From Pseudoduganella rivuli (GTDB taxonomy: Bacteria; Pseudomonadota; Gammaproteobacteria; Burkholderiales; Burkholderiaceae_D), in the NCBI RefSeq assembly GCF_009674485.1, contig NZ_WKJJ01000027.1, positions 1 through 64,000 of the forward strand: a DNA stretch of 64,000 nucleotides, written 5' to 3'. Numbering within the stretch: position 1 is the stretch's first letter; the number at the start of each line of letters is the position of its first letter. Below, piece by piece: positions 17,429 through 26,738 of this stretch. The notes below the pieces were generated by a model. It saw only the letters and a program-made list of their open reading frames with translations. It was not told where the DNA came from and searched no databases. A program made the translations under genes and the position numbers.

Positions 17429-17504
17429 TGGCTCCCCGACCTGGACTCGAACCAGGGACCTGCGGATTAACAGTCCGTCGCTCTACCGACTGAGCTATCA
17501 GGGA
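17429..17504 (-). tRNA. tRNA-Asn (GTT), copy 2
   Basis: Identical over all 76 bases to copy 1, with encoded CCA and anticodon GTT. It forms the right boundary of the short segment that starts with the remnant at 16778. Confidence 0.97.
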
Positions 17505-17574
17505 AAAGAGGCAAGATAATAGCCGCTGGCGCCCCGCCTGTCCAGCCTCTTCGTGCATTTTTCATCAACGCGGC

Positions 17575-19548
17575 TTAGCCGGACGGGGAATGGACCGTGA
17601 ACGCTTCCCGAATGGCCTCAGGCACCGGCTCCGACGAAATCACAATCAACCGCGCCCCTGCCCGCGTCATCGCCATATACAGCTTGCGCGCATTTTCCTC
17701 GCGGTCCGGCGCGGGCAGCCGGTCCACCGCCAGCAATTTCTCCACGCCGATCAAAAACACCACGCCGGCTTCCAGCCCCGTCGCCGTATCCAGGTTCGCC
17801 AGCCGCACGTGCGTGCGCTGCACGCCACCCGGCGGCGCCTTGCGCTGGTCGTCCTTGTTCAGCCACCACACGCGGCCGGTGCCGAAGCGCTGGCACAGGC
17901 GCCGGTAAAGCAAGGTTTTCTGCACCTGCTCGCCATAGATCACCAGCACGTCGGCCAGCGTAAAACGGTTTCCCTGCACACAGGCGCTTAATTCGTTGAC
18001 CAGCCGGTCGACGGCGTCCTGCGGCGAGTCGGTATACACCAGCGCCGGTTTGACGCCCGGTTCCATGCCGTCCAGATCGGGCACCAGGAAGTCCTCGGGA
18101 TCGCCCTGCGTATGCCGGGCCAGGACCACGCTGGCGGCGGCCAGGTTGGCCTGCGTGGTGCGGTAGGATTTGCGCAGCTTGCGCGTCCTGCCCGCCACGT
18201 CCAGCCCCACGCTTTTCCAGCTCAGCCGGTTCTTTGTAAACCCCTGGTTCGGATCGGCACACAGGAACAGGGAACTGCCCGGATGCATGGCCAGCCGCAC
18301 CGTGTGGAACCACGACGGTGCGCAAAACTGCGCCTCATCCAGCAGAACGTGATGGTATTGCTCCAGGCGTTGCCGCTCTTCCGCCAGGCAGATTTCCAGC
18401 GGCAGCGCGCTCCACAGCGATAAGCCCTGCGCCTGCAACGACGACGTCACCGCGCCAAACAGCGACCACACGGCGCTGCGCTCCGACGGCCGCAACGCAA
18501 AGCCGCGTCCCGAGCGGCTGGCGTTGGCATATTGCGCCTCGCCGGTGATCAGCGACTCGTTGATGAAATCCAGTTCTTCCCTGAGCCGCTGCACGGGCAA
18601 TTTGAGGTCGGGATAAAGGCCGCGAAAATGGTGGATCAGTTCCTCGACCATGCGCGTATTGGACGGCATACGCGGATAGCGCTGGTGCACGTTGCGCCAT
18701 TGCCGGTGTACCCAGGCGGAAAAGGTGTTGATTTCCAGGTTGTCCGGCAAGCGGCCCCGCGTGCGGCGCAGTTTCGCGTGGATGTCGGCCACCACCGGCG
18801 CGTTATGGATCAGCATCAGGATGCGCTGCGCCGGATACATTTCCGCCAGCAGCAAGGCGCGCGACAGCGCGATCAAGGTCTTGCCGCTACCGGCAACGCC
18901 GTTCACGAGGCGCACCGCCACGTCCCGCGAGATGGCCGCCTGCTCCTGCGGCAGCGCCAGGTCCAGCTTCGCCGCGCTCTCCTGCTGCACGTCGAGGAAA
19001 TAGCGCTGCAGGGTGGCCGAGTTGTCCCGGTTGAAATGGCGGCGCGTGGTGCAGATGGCGGCGATTTCAGCTTCCGCAAAGTACCGCTCCATCAGCGCCT
19101 GTTCCGTCTCTTCCGTGATCGGGGTGGCCAGGCGCGGCGCCAGCGTGTCGCCCGTTTCCAGGAATTCGGCTTTCGACACCAGCCGGATCCCGCACTGCGC
19201 GCCCATCCGGGCAGCCACGCGCCGCACCTCTTCCGTATTGCACTGCCACAGGACGACCAGTTTTCCCGGCCCCTGCAGCGCCGCCATCTGGCTCAGCAGC
19301 GCATCGAACGCAGCGCGTCCCTCGTCATCGAATAACTGGCCGCCCGCCAACGCGTCGTAGGGCGTCTCGCTGACGGCGATCGCCAGCCAGCCTTGCACGG
19401 GATGCTGGATAAAGAAGTCGGGCGCCCAGCCGTCAGGCCGCAACGGCGTGCGGACCACATAGGCATCGTCCAGGCGGTTGAGCGCGCGCTTGATGTGGAT
19501 GCTGCGCGCGCCCAGTGCGCCGACCCGGGCTGGAATAAAAGTCGCCAT
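17575..19548 (-). CDS. UvrD/Rep-like superfamily 1 helicase with an N-terminal extension
   Basis: A 657-residue protein. The ATPase core has Walker A GVAGSGKT (217-224), Walker B VLLDEAQF, motif III LCADPNQGF, motif IV-like RKLRKSYRTT and motif VI KLYMAMTRAGARLIVI, as in UvrD/Rep. The first ~200 residues are not helicase. The stretch GWAPDFFIQHPVQGWLAIAVSE faintly resembles a NERD/PD-(D/E)xK nuclease strand pair, but the usual Lys is not evident, so nuclease activity is uncertain. The gene starts three bases after the stop of another helicase gene, so the two are co-transcribed. Role unknown: DNA repair or anti-phage defence are both possible. Confidence 0.88.
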   Translation of the reverse strand: MATFIPARVGALGARSIHIKRALNRLDDAYVVRTPLRPDGWAPDFFIQHPVQGWLAIAVSETPYDALAGGQLFDDEGRAAFDALLSQMAALQGPGKLVVLWQCNTEEVRRVAARMGAQCGIRLVSKAEFLETGDTLAPRLATPITEETEQALMERYFAEAEIAAICTTRRHFNRDNSATLQRYFLDVQQESAAKLDLALPQEQAAISRDVAVRLVNGVAGSGKTLIALSRALLLAEMYPAQRILMLIHNAPVVADIHAKLRRTRGRLPDNLEINTFSAWVHRQWRNVHQRYPRMPSNTRMVEELIHHFRGLYPDLKLPVQRLREELDFINESLITGEAQYANASRSGRGFALRPSERSAVWSLFGAVTSSLQAQGLSLWSALPLEICLAEERQRLEQYHHVLLDEAQFCAPSWFHTVRLAMHPGSSLFLCADPNQGFTKNRLSWKSVGLDVAGRTRKLRKSYRTTQANLAAASVVLARHTQGDPEDFLVPDLDGMEPGVKPALVYTDSPQDAVDRLVNELSACVQGNRFTLADVLVIYGEQVQKTLLYRRLCQRFGTGRVWWLNKDDQRKAPPGGVQRTHVRLANLDTATGLEAGVVFLIGVEKLLAVDRLPAPDREENARKLYMAMTRAGARLIVISSEPVPEAIREAFTVHSPSG

Positions 19549-19551
19549 GGA

Positions 19552-21303
19552 TTACAGGACCACGTGATGGCATTGCGCGATCAGTTCACGATACCAGTTT
19601 ATCCATTGCCGCAGCGATGGTTTTTCATGGGCCGACGCCGCTTCAACGTCCGGCCCGATCACAATCAGCTTGGTCTTGGCGCGTGTGATGGACACGTTCA
19701 GCCGCTCGGGCTGGAAAAAGAATTCCGCCACCGCGCCGAGGAATACTTCATCGCCGGTGGCCAGCGACAGGATGATCAACTCCCGCTCCTGGCCTTGCAT
19801 GCGCTCCACGGTATCGGCCACCACCTGCCGCGCCACGCCGTGGCCGAAACGCTGCACCAGGCAATTACGGATGGCCCTGCCCTGCGCGCGGTAGGGCGAC
19901 ACGATGCCGATGTCGGCCGGCGCCAGGCCGCCGGCAATGGCGGCCTCACAGATGTCCGTCACCAGCTTCGCTTCTTCCCAGTTTTTCATCCGGGCAGAAC
20001 GGTCGGGGGTCCGGATAAACACGGATGAATGGACGCCGTCGAGCACGCCGGCGAAGCGGGCATCGACCACGTCAAGCTGAAAGCGCCGCTCACGGTTGCC
20101 CCCTGCCGCCCGCAGCGCGCCGCCATAGAAAGTCTTGCTGGGCCACGCGGTCAGCCAGCGGTTCATGCGGTACGTTTCTTCCAGCATCACCAGGTGTTCG
20201 GCATTGCGCGCCGTCAGCCGAGCAAACACCGAGTGGGTTTGCTTGTCCAATACTGAACGAGACAGCAGCACCGGCGGCAATTGCCGCTGGTCGCCGATGA
20301 AGATGAAGCGCCGCCCCTTGCGCATGGCCATCAGCGCCAGCGGGACCGTCACCTGGCTGGCCTCGTCGAACACGATGGTATCGAACGTATAGTTTTCCAG
20401 CCGCGTGGTACAGGTAGCGAACGGCGTCGCGCCCACCACGTAGCCATTAGTGGGCCGCTCTTTCCAGCCATCGAGGCTGTCGACATTGCGCACCCCGACG
20501 GCCAGGCCCCTGCGCTGCGTAGCGGCGCCCACTTTCACCACCGGCACGCCTTCGTCATGGATCTTGTTGAGCGCGTGGTTGATCGCCATGTGCGTGTGCG
20601 ACGTGACGAGGATGCGCTCGCCGCGTTCCACCGCCAGGCGCGCAATCAGCGCCAGTACCCGGGTCTTGCCGGTCCCGGGTGGTCCCTGGATACAGGCGAC
20701 ATGGCGCGCGCCATGCGCCCAGCCGACCGCCTCCGCCTGCTTTTCATTGCATCCTTCCGCGCGCGCAATGCGGATGGCGTCATCCATATCCCGCTCATCG
20801 AACGCAATCGTCAACCCGTTCTGCAGCAGGGGCAACACGACTTGCCGGCCGATGTGGCTGGTTTCGATGTCGTCCAGCGCGGTTTCATAAAACGGCGTCA
20901 AGTCCATCGTATCGGGATCGGCATAGCAATAGCCGCCCTTGTACGCTTCCAGCGCCGCGCCCGCCCGGTTGCCGCGCAGCAGCCAGCGCTCGTCGTCCTC
21001 GAATTCAAACTGCAGGCGGCGGCTCAAGGCTTCCTGGCAATTGCCCTGATGCAGGCAAAGCAGGTCGCCTTCGCGGAAGCGCGATTCGCCGTCATCGGGA
21101 TACGCCCACAGCGTGCCGGGCTCCTCGCCCCGCTCGATGTGCGAGAACCGCTGCGTCCAGCCCTTGGCGAGCTTTTCCGCCAGCGGGCGCTCCCAGACGT
21201 CCAGCAAGCGGTAAATGCCGGCATCCCGCTCGTCGTGGATCAGGGTCTTGAGTCCCGCCAGCAGTGATTCCGATGGCGACGTGGGTGGTATCAGCGTAGG
21301 CAT
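19552..21303 (-). CDS. Upf1/DNA2-like superfamily 1 helicase
   Basis: A 583-residue protein. Residues 1-185 form an N-terminal domain without obvious motifs. The helicase core then shows a Q-motif-like NEKQAEAV, Walker A GPPGTGKT (207-214), Walker B VFDEASQV, motif III GDQRQLPPV, motif IV-like LEETYRMN, motif V VERMQGQE and motif VI RLNVSITRAKTKLIVI. This is the SF1B Upf1/DNA2/NAM7 pattern. ATG 21303 is the natural start. It is the first gene of a tight two-gene operon with the UvrD-like helicase. The N-terminal domain is unrecognised. Confidence 0.9.
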   Translation of the reverse strand: MPTLIPPTSPSESLLAGLKTLIHDERDAGIYRLLDVWERPLAEKLAKGWTQRFSHIERGEEPGTLWAYPDDGESRFREGDLLCLHQGNCQEALSRRLQFEFEDDERWLLRGNRAGAALEAYKGGYCYADPDTMDLTPFYETALDDIETSHIGRQVVLPLLQNGLTIAFDERDMDDAIRIARAEGCNEKQAEAVGWAHGARHVACIQGPPGTGKTRVLALIARLAVERGERILVTSHTHMAINHALNKIHDEGVPVVKVGAATQRRGLAVGVRNVDSLDGWKERPTNGYVVGATPFATCTTRLENYTFDTIVFDEASQVTVPLALMAMRKGRRFIFIGDQRQLPPVLLSRSVLDKQTHSVFARLTARNAEHLVMLEETYRMNRWLTAWPSKTFYGGALRAAGGNRERRFQLDVVDARFAGVLDGVHSSVFIRTPDRSARMKNWEEAKLVTDICEAAIAGGLAPADIGIVSPYRAQGRAIRNCLVQRFGHGVARQVVADTVERMQGQERELIILSLATGDEVFLGAVAEFFFQPERLNVSITRAKTKLIVIGPDVEAASAHEKPSLRQWINWYRELIAQCHHVVL

Positions 21304-21442
21304 AGCGCCGATTTTACAGGGGCCGTTGCATGGCAGGGCCGCCGCCCGCACCAAATTACGAAATCCACCAAATCCACTTATGTTTTTTTCGCACCGCAGT
21401 AGTTGGACTTGCCACGACGTGCCTGTCGTATAGCATCGCCGG

Positions 21443-23317
21443 ATGCATACTCACACCCTATCCCCCCGCCCCCACCTGATCGATGCCGCGCGTGGTTTTA
21501 CCATCGCCTCCCCGCTTGCCCGTTGCGCGCTGACCTCGCTGGCCGCGTTGACCCTGCTGTGCACGCCCGCAGCCCGCGCCCAGCAAGCCAACCCGGCCCC
21601 GGCCGAGCCAAGCATCACGATCCAGGGCCAGAAAAACCCGTCCGCCTGGTTCAAGGCGGAAAGCCAGCACTTCGTGGTCTACACCGACTCGTCCCGGCAA
21701 GACGTCGAGGATCTCTTGCGCAACATGGAGCGCCTGGACTTCCTGCTGCGCGTCTATACCAAGTCCTACTTCAAGGCCCGGGCGCACGAATCCAAGCTCA
21801 CCCTGTATTACCACAACAAGGCGAACGACCTGGCCGACCACGCCGGCGGTGCGCCGGCCGACGCCATCGGCCTGTACAACAGTTGCAGCGCGGGCGTGCA
21901 GGCCGCCGGCGTGAAGCTGGACCCCATTGCCCGGATCGAGAATGCGCGGTTGGTCACGGCGCCCGCCAACGACACCCTGTCCTACCTGTTCGAAGGCTAC
22001 GCCCGCCACTTCCTGTACCGCCACACCGATATCCGCGCGCCGCTGTCGTTCATCGAAGGCTTCGCGCAGTATTTTGCCAATGTCCGCTTCTCGGACGATC
22101 AGCTGGCGATCGGCAAGACGCCGCTCGACGTCGGGCGCTACCTGAACTTCATCGAGGATGGCCACCGCTACAGCTTGTCCTATGAGGACGTGCTCAACGA
22201 TAACGACAGCCAGAGCCAGAATTACGCCGGCACGGCGGGCGTCAAGCTGGAGTTCGCGTCGCGCTCGTGGCTGCTGACCCACTTCATGCTGTCCACGGAA
22301 GAGAACCGCACCAAACTGGCGCGCTATCTCAACCTGGCCAACCGCGACATGTCCGCCGCCAAGGCCTTCGAAACGGCCTACGGCATCAAGACGGACCAGC
22401 TCGGCGAAATGCTGTGGCGCTATCGCCTCAGCTCCGTCAAGGTGATGCAGGTGGAGGTGCCCACCCTGCCCGCCGCCCAGATCGCATTTACCAGCCTGCC
22501 CGACTCGGTGAGCAGCTATGTGATGATGGATGCCAGGCTGAAAACCTGCCCCGGCCGCGCCGTCGGCGAATCCCTGTTGCGCAAGATGAGCGCGCCGGCC
22601 GGCGGCGCCCCCAACCACCCGCTGGCACGCATGGCCCTCAGCCGCGCCCAGATCGACTGGGGCAATCCGCAGGACGCCATCCCCTACCTGAGCAAGCTCG
22701 CCGGCGACGGCAAGGGCAATCCCGAAGCGCTTTATCTGCTGGGCCTCGCGCACCTGCGCACCGCAAACCAGCAGCAAGGCGCCGCCAGGGCCGGCACGCT
22801 GGATATTGCCCGCCGCCACCTGGTCGACGCCGTCAATGCCGATCCGGCATCGGCCGAAGCGGCTTATGCGCTGCTCCGCACCGAACTCGATTCCGGGGAG
22901 GCGCTGACTGAAACGGCCATGACGGCCGCGCAACTGGCCTGGACCAACGGGCGCGAAGTCAATGAATACGCGCGCACCGCCGCCCTGATGTACGCATTTG
23001 GCGGCAACAGCGCCATGTCGCGCCAGGCCCTCAGCATGCTGGCCCACAACCGGCGCGACCCCGCCATGGCCGCCTGGGCCACCCGGTGGCAGGCGCGCCT
23101 GGCGGCCGGAGTGCACCGCGACGAACTGCTGGCCGAGTTGCGCCGCGTCCCTGCCGACGAACCGGCATCGAAGGAATGGACGATAGACAACGACAGCGTC
23201 ATGCGGGCCGTCGTCAGCGGCGCAGGGGTCGAAAGCGCGCGCCACTACCTGCAAGGCCAGCCGCAAAACTTCGACACGCCGGAAAAAAACATCAACAACA
23301 CGCCATTTACCCGCTGA
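21443..23317 (+). CDS. Exported TPR protein with a degenerate peptidase-MA-like domain
   Basis: A 624-residue protein with a signal peptide ending near AARAQQANP. Residues 60-330 follow the layout of peptidase MA/DUF1570 metalloproteases. The region that should read HExxH is instead FEGYARHFLYRH: the first His and the Glu appear replaced while the last His survives. The downstream helix IEGFAQYFANVRF keeps the usual EGxAxY pattern. The C-terminal half is TPR-like (ALYLLGLAHLRTANQQ, DPASAEAAYALLR). I infer a non-catalytic scaffold or binding protein in the periplasm. Confidence 0.72.
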   Translation: MHTHTLSPRPHLIDAARGFTIASPLARCALTSLAALTLLCTPAARAQQANPAPAEPSITIQGQKNPSAWFKAESQHFVVYTDSSRQDVEDLLRNMERLDFLLRVYTKSYFKARAHESKLTLYYHNKANDLADHAGGAPADAIGLYNSCSAGVQAAGVKLDPIARIENARLVTAPANDTLSYLFEGYARHFLYRHTDIRAPLSFIEGFAQYFANVRFSDDQLAIGKTPLDVGRYLNFIEDGHRYSLSYEDVLNDNDSQSQNYAGTAGVKLEFASRSWLLTHFMLSTEENRTKLARYLNLANRDMSAAKAFETAYGIKTDQLGEMLWRYRLSSVKVMQVEVPTLPAAQIAFTSLPDSVSSYVMMDARLKTCPGRAVGESLLRKMSAPAGGAPNHPLARMALSRAQIDWGNPQDAIPYLSKLAGDGKGNPEALYLLGLAHLRTANQQQGAARAGTLDIARRHLVDAVNADPASAEAAYALLRTELDSGEALTETAMTAAQLAWTNGREVNEYARTAALMYAFGGNSAMSRQALSMLAHNRRDPAMAAWATRWQARLAAGVHRDELLAELRRVPADEPASKEWTIDNDSVMRAVVSGAGVESARHYLQGQPQNFDTPEKNINNTPFTR

Positions 23318-23354
23318 CGACATGCCGCGGCCATGCGGCATGAGCGAAGGGCCG

Positions 23355-24338
23355 TCATTGGCGGTCCGTTGCGTCAAGTTGCACGACCAGCTTGCCGTTC
23401 GCCCGATGGCTCTCCATCAGCGCGTGCGCCTCCCGGATTTGCCCGAAATCGAAAGTACAGGCAGGACGCCCGCGCAATTGGCCGTTGGCCATGGCATCGA
23501 CGATGTCCTGGTAAGGAATGGCATCCATGCCATGGCCCGGGCCGCCGAAATTGAAACTGCCAAAGAAACTGAGTTGCACCGTGGAGGGCATGTCGGCCAG
23601 AGGATTGAAACCATCCAGTGGCGCAAGGCCGGCAAGGAATCCCGCCAGGCACACGCGGCCGCCCGGCACGGCAAGGCGCAGCGAATCGCGCAAGCTGCTG
23701 TTGCCCAGCACATCCAGCACCGCATCGAACTGGCCCGCCTCGGCGGCGCTCAGCGATGTCCCGGCAACGATCACGCGCCCGGCGCCCAGCGCTTCCAGTT
23801 CGGCAATGTGCCCCGCCGAACGCGTGGTGCCCGTGGCGTGGGCGCCGAGGAAGCGGGCCAGGTCGAGCGCGGCGCGGCCCAGCGACGAGTTCGCGCCGCG
23901 CACCAGCACGCGCTGGCCCGGCTGCAGTTGCAAACACTGTTTCAGGCAACTCCAGGCGACGCCATACGATTCCGGCACGATGGCCAGTTGCGTCCACGGC
24001 AGGCGGGTCTCGACCGGCACCACGTTCGCCTGCGGCACGGCGACAAATTCCGCATAGCTGCCCGCGATGGTGCGGCCCATGCCTCCCATGGCGGCCAGCA
24101 CGGTTTGACCCGGCGCCAGCCGCCCGTCCGGGTCGTCGGCCACGGTGCCGACGCACTCGATCCCGCTGACGGGCGCCACGCTTCCCCATTCGCCGCGCCT
24201 CATGTAGAGTTCGGCGTGGTTCAGGCCAAACGCGCGCACCTGGATCAGGATGTGTCCCGGCGCCGGCGCCGGCCGTGGCAACGTCTGTTCAATGAGGACT
24301 TCGGGACCGCCGAATTGCTGTCGTACGATGGCGCGCAT
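23355..24338 (-). CDS. Zinc-independent alcohol dehydrogenase/quinone oxidoreductase
   Basis: A 327-residue medium-chain dehydrogenase/reductase. The N-terminal GroES-like domain has FGLNHAELYMRRGEW and GIECVGTV; the NADPH domain has RVLVRGANSSLGRAALDLARFLGA. The structural zinc cysteines are absent, as in quinone oxidoreductases. GGAG seven bases before ATG 24338 sets the start; the frame continues upstream without biological meaning. It is divergent from a LysR gene that probably controls it. The substrate is not known. Confidence 0.88.
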   Translation of the reverse strand: MRAIVRQQFGGPEVLIEQTLPRPAPAPGHILIQVRAFGLNHAELYMRRGEWGSVAPVSGIECVGTVADDPDGRLAPGQTVLAAMGGMGRTIAGSYAEFVAVPQANVVPVETRLPWTQLAIVPESYGVAWSCLKQCLQLQPGQRVLVRGANSSLGRAALDLARFLGAHATGTTRSAGHIAELEALGAGRVIVAGTSLSAAEAGQFDAVLDVLGNSSLRDSLRLAVPGGRVCLAGFLAGLAPLDGFNPLADMPSTVQLSFFGSFNFGGPGHGMDAIPYQDIVDAMANGQLRGRPACTFDFGQIREAHALMESHRANGKLVVQLDATDRQ

Positions 24339-24437
24339 GGTGTACTCCGGTTGTGAGTTGAGAGACCCGCAGCTTAGTTCGGCCAGGCGTCCACGGATAT
24401 TGGCCATTTCGAACCATCCTGTTTCAAAAACCTGAAC

Positions 24438-25319
24438 ATGTCCCGTACACCCAGCCTGCACCAGCTTGAATGCTTCCTCGCCCTGGCGGATGAAGGCAGC
24501 TATGCGGCCGCCGCGCAGCGCCTGCACAAGTCGCACACGGCGGTCTTCGCCACCATCCGCAACCTCGAAGAAACGGTCGGCGTGGCGCTGCTGGACCGTG
24601 GCGGCTACCGCGTTACCCTGACGCCAGCCGGCGAATCTTTCCGTGAAGAGGCGGACCGCGTGGTGCGCTCCCATGCGGCGTTGGCACGGCACGCGCTGCA
24701 GTTGCGCAGCGGCGCCGAAGCCGAACTACGCATTGCGCTGGGCGACTTGTGCCCGCTGGACAGCACGCTGGCGCGCTTCACGGGCTTCTTCCGCGACGAA
24801 CCGCAGACGCGCCCGGTGTTCCGCAGCGAAGTGCTGGCCGCACCGTGGGCATCGCTGCTGCGCGGGGAAGCCGATCTCGCCATCCACCACATCGACCAGC
24901 CGCGCCCGGAGCTGGAAGCATGGCACCTGTTCGACGTGCGTGTGATCCCGGTCGCCGCACCGGGCTTGCTGCCGTTCGCGCCGCATCGGCAATTGCAGCC
25001 GGCAGACTTGCGGTCCCTGCGCCAGTGCATCCTGCGCGACGGGGCGCTGGACTGGCCCGCACCTTCGTATCATGTGCTCGATGGCGCGCCGCAAGTGAGC
25101 GTGGGCGACCAGGCGACCAAGCGCGAAGTGTTATTGCAAGGGTTGGCCTGGGGGCATATGCCGGAGCATCTGGTCCAGGCCGACCTGGAAGCGGGACGCC
25201 TGCTGCCGCTGACGGGCGAACATTTGCGCGGCGCCACCCTGCCCCATTATGCGCTGCGGCTGCGCGAGGTGAAGCATGGGCCGGTGGCGCAGCGGTTGTG
25301 GCGGCGATTGCAGGGTTGA
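24438..25319 (+). CDS. LysR-family transcriptional regulator
   Basis: A 293-residue regulator. The N-terminal winged helix-turn-helix is seen in CFLALADEGSYAAAAQRLHK and SHTAVFATIRNLEETVGVALL, and a substrate-binding-type effector domain follows. It is divergent from the oxidoreductase gene at 24338 with about 100 bases between starts, the usual place for a shared LysR operator. I infer control of that enzyme, with an effector related to its substrate. Confidence 0.93.
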   Translation: MSRTPSLHQLECFLALADEGSYAAAAQRLHKSHTAVFATIRNLEETVGVALLDRGGYRVTLTPAGESFREEADRVVRSHAALARHALQLRSGAEAELRIALGDLCPLDSTLARFTGFFRDEPQTRPVFRSEVLAAPWASLLRGEADLAIHHIDQPRPELEAWHLFDVRVIPVAAPGLLPFAPHRQLQPADLRSLRQCILRDGALDWPAPSYHVLDGAPQVSVGDQATKREVLLQGLAWGHMPEHLVQADLEAGRLLPLTGEHLRGATLPHYALRLREVKHGPVAQRLWRRLQG

Positions 25320-25405
25320 CGCCGAAGCAGCGCTCCGCATCGGCATCGCGCCGGTGGCGATATCGTTATCCGATATAATTGCCCGTCAATTTTGGGGAGG
25401 ATTGG

Positions 25406-26716
25406 GTGGGTGCGTCGATTCGTCAGGTGACCTGGTTGGCCACGCGCGGCAGATTGCTGCGGCTGGCACTGCTTGGCCTGGCCTGTGCGGCACCGCCGCC
25501 GGCGTTGCCGGCAGCGGCCCCGGAGTCCTCCCTGCAAGTGCTGCATTGGTGGACTTCCGCCGGCGAGCGGCGCGCGGCCCGGGTGCTGGCCAGCCGCCTG
25601 GGCGACGAAGGCATCGAGTGGAAGGACAATGCCGTGCCCGGCGGCGCCGGCCTCGGCGCCGGCAAGGTGCTCAAGAGCCGGGTCCTGGCGGGCGACTCGC
25701 CCGGCGCCACGCAGATCATCGGCGTCTCGGTCGGCGAATGGGCCGCACTGGGCCTGCTGCGCGAGTTCGACAGCGTCGCCGCCGCCGGCAACTGGAGCCG
25801 GGTGCTGTTCCCCACGGTCTACGCGCTGGTGCAGCACCAGGGCCATATAGTCGCCGCGCCGCTCGGCATCCACCGCATCAATACCCTGCTCTACAACCGC
25901 AAGCTGTTCGCCCGCCTGCAACTGGCGCCGCCCGCCAATTGGAACGAATTCGAGCAAGCGGCCCGCAAGCTGCGCGCGGCCGGCGTGGCGCCGCTGGTGC
26001 AAAGCAGCGAACCTTGGCAGGTCGCCACGCTATTCGAGAACCTGCTGCTGGCCGAGGGCGGTCCGGAATACTACCGCGACCTGTTCGTCCGCCTGAACCC
26101 GCAGGCCGCCGCCGACAAGCGCCTGCCGGACACCCTGTCGCGCCTGCGCGCCATGAAAGCCTGGATGCAGGCGCCGCTGGAAGAACAATCGTGGACCGAT
26201 ACGGTGCGCCGCTTCGCGCGCCGCGAGGCGGCCATGCTGGTGATGGGTGACTGGGCCAAGGCCGAACTGAATGAATGGGGCCACGCCACCGACGATGAAT
26301 TCTCCTGCGCCCCCATGCCAGGCACCGCCCGGCTGCACCTGTACAGCGTCGACACGCTGGCCATGCTGGGCTCGGACAGCAGCCGCATGACGGCGCAGGA
26401 AAAGCTGGCAAAGCTGGTCGTCACGCCCGCCGTGCAGCAGCAGTTCAATGCGGCGAAAGGCGCGGTGCCGGTGCGGCGCGATGCCGACACCGCCGGCATG
26501 GACAGCTGCGCCCGCGATTCCTGGATGACCTTCGCCAGCGGCGCGGCGGCCCAGGTGCCCAGCCTGGTGCACCGCATGGCGGCGGACGAGGAAAGCCGCG
26601 ACGCGATCATCGCGGAAGTACACCGCTATTTCATGAACGACAGCATCACCGAAGCCGACGTGCAGCGCCGCCTGGCGACGGTGCTGCGCGCGCTGAACCT
26701 GCGCCGGCGCAAATGA
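25406..26716 (+). CDS. Family 1 extracellular solute-binding protein (sugar type)
   Basis: A 436-residue periplasmic binding protein. I place the start at GTG 25406 because GGGGAGG lies six bases before it; a TTG at 25379 in the same frame overlaps the -10-like TATAAT at 25374-25379. The signal peptide is rich in Leu/Ala and ends near PALPAAAPES. The mature protein has the sugar-binding pattern LQVLHWWTSAGERRA, TLLYNRKLF and MLVMGDWAKAEL. No ABC permease follows. Instead a response regulator and kinase follow at once, so it may present sugar to the kinase rather than feed a transporter. Confidence 0.85.
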   Translation: MGASIRQVTWLATRGRLLRLALLGLACAAPPPALPAAAPESSLQVLHWWTSAGERRAARVLASRLGDEGIEWKDNAVPGGAGLGAGKVLKSRVLAGDSPGATQIIGVSVGEWAALGLLREFDSVAAAGNWSRVLFPTVYALVQHQGHIVAAPLGIHRINTLLYNRKLFARLQLAPPANWNEFEQAARKLRAAGVAPLVQSSEPWQVATLFENLLLAEGGPEYYRDLFVRLNPQAAADKRLPDTLSRLRAMKAWMQAPLEEQSWTDTVRRFARREAAMLVMGDWAKAELNEWGHATDDEFSCAPMPGTARLHLYSVDTLAMLGSDSSRMTAQEKLAKLVVTPAVQQQFNAAKGAVPVRRDADTAGMDSCARDSWMTFASGAAAQVPSLVHRMAADEESRDAIIAEVHRYFMNDSITEADVQRRLATVLRALNLRRRK

Positions 26717-26738
26717 CCGGCCACCACGAGGAAAGAGC

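Noticed and set aside
17575-19548. NERD nuclease domain at the N-terminus of the UvrD-like helicase
   Set aside because: A faint strand pattern is there but the expected catalytic Lys is missing, so it is not called as a domain.
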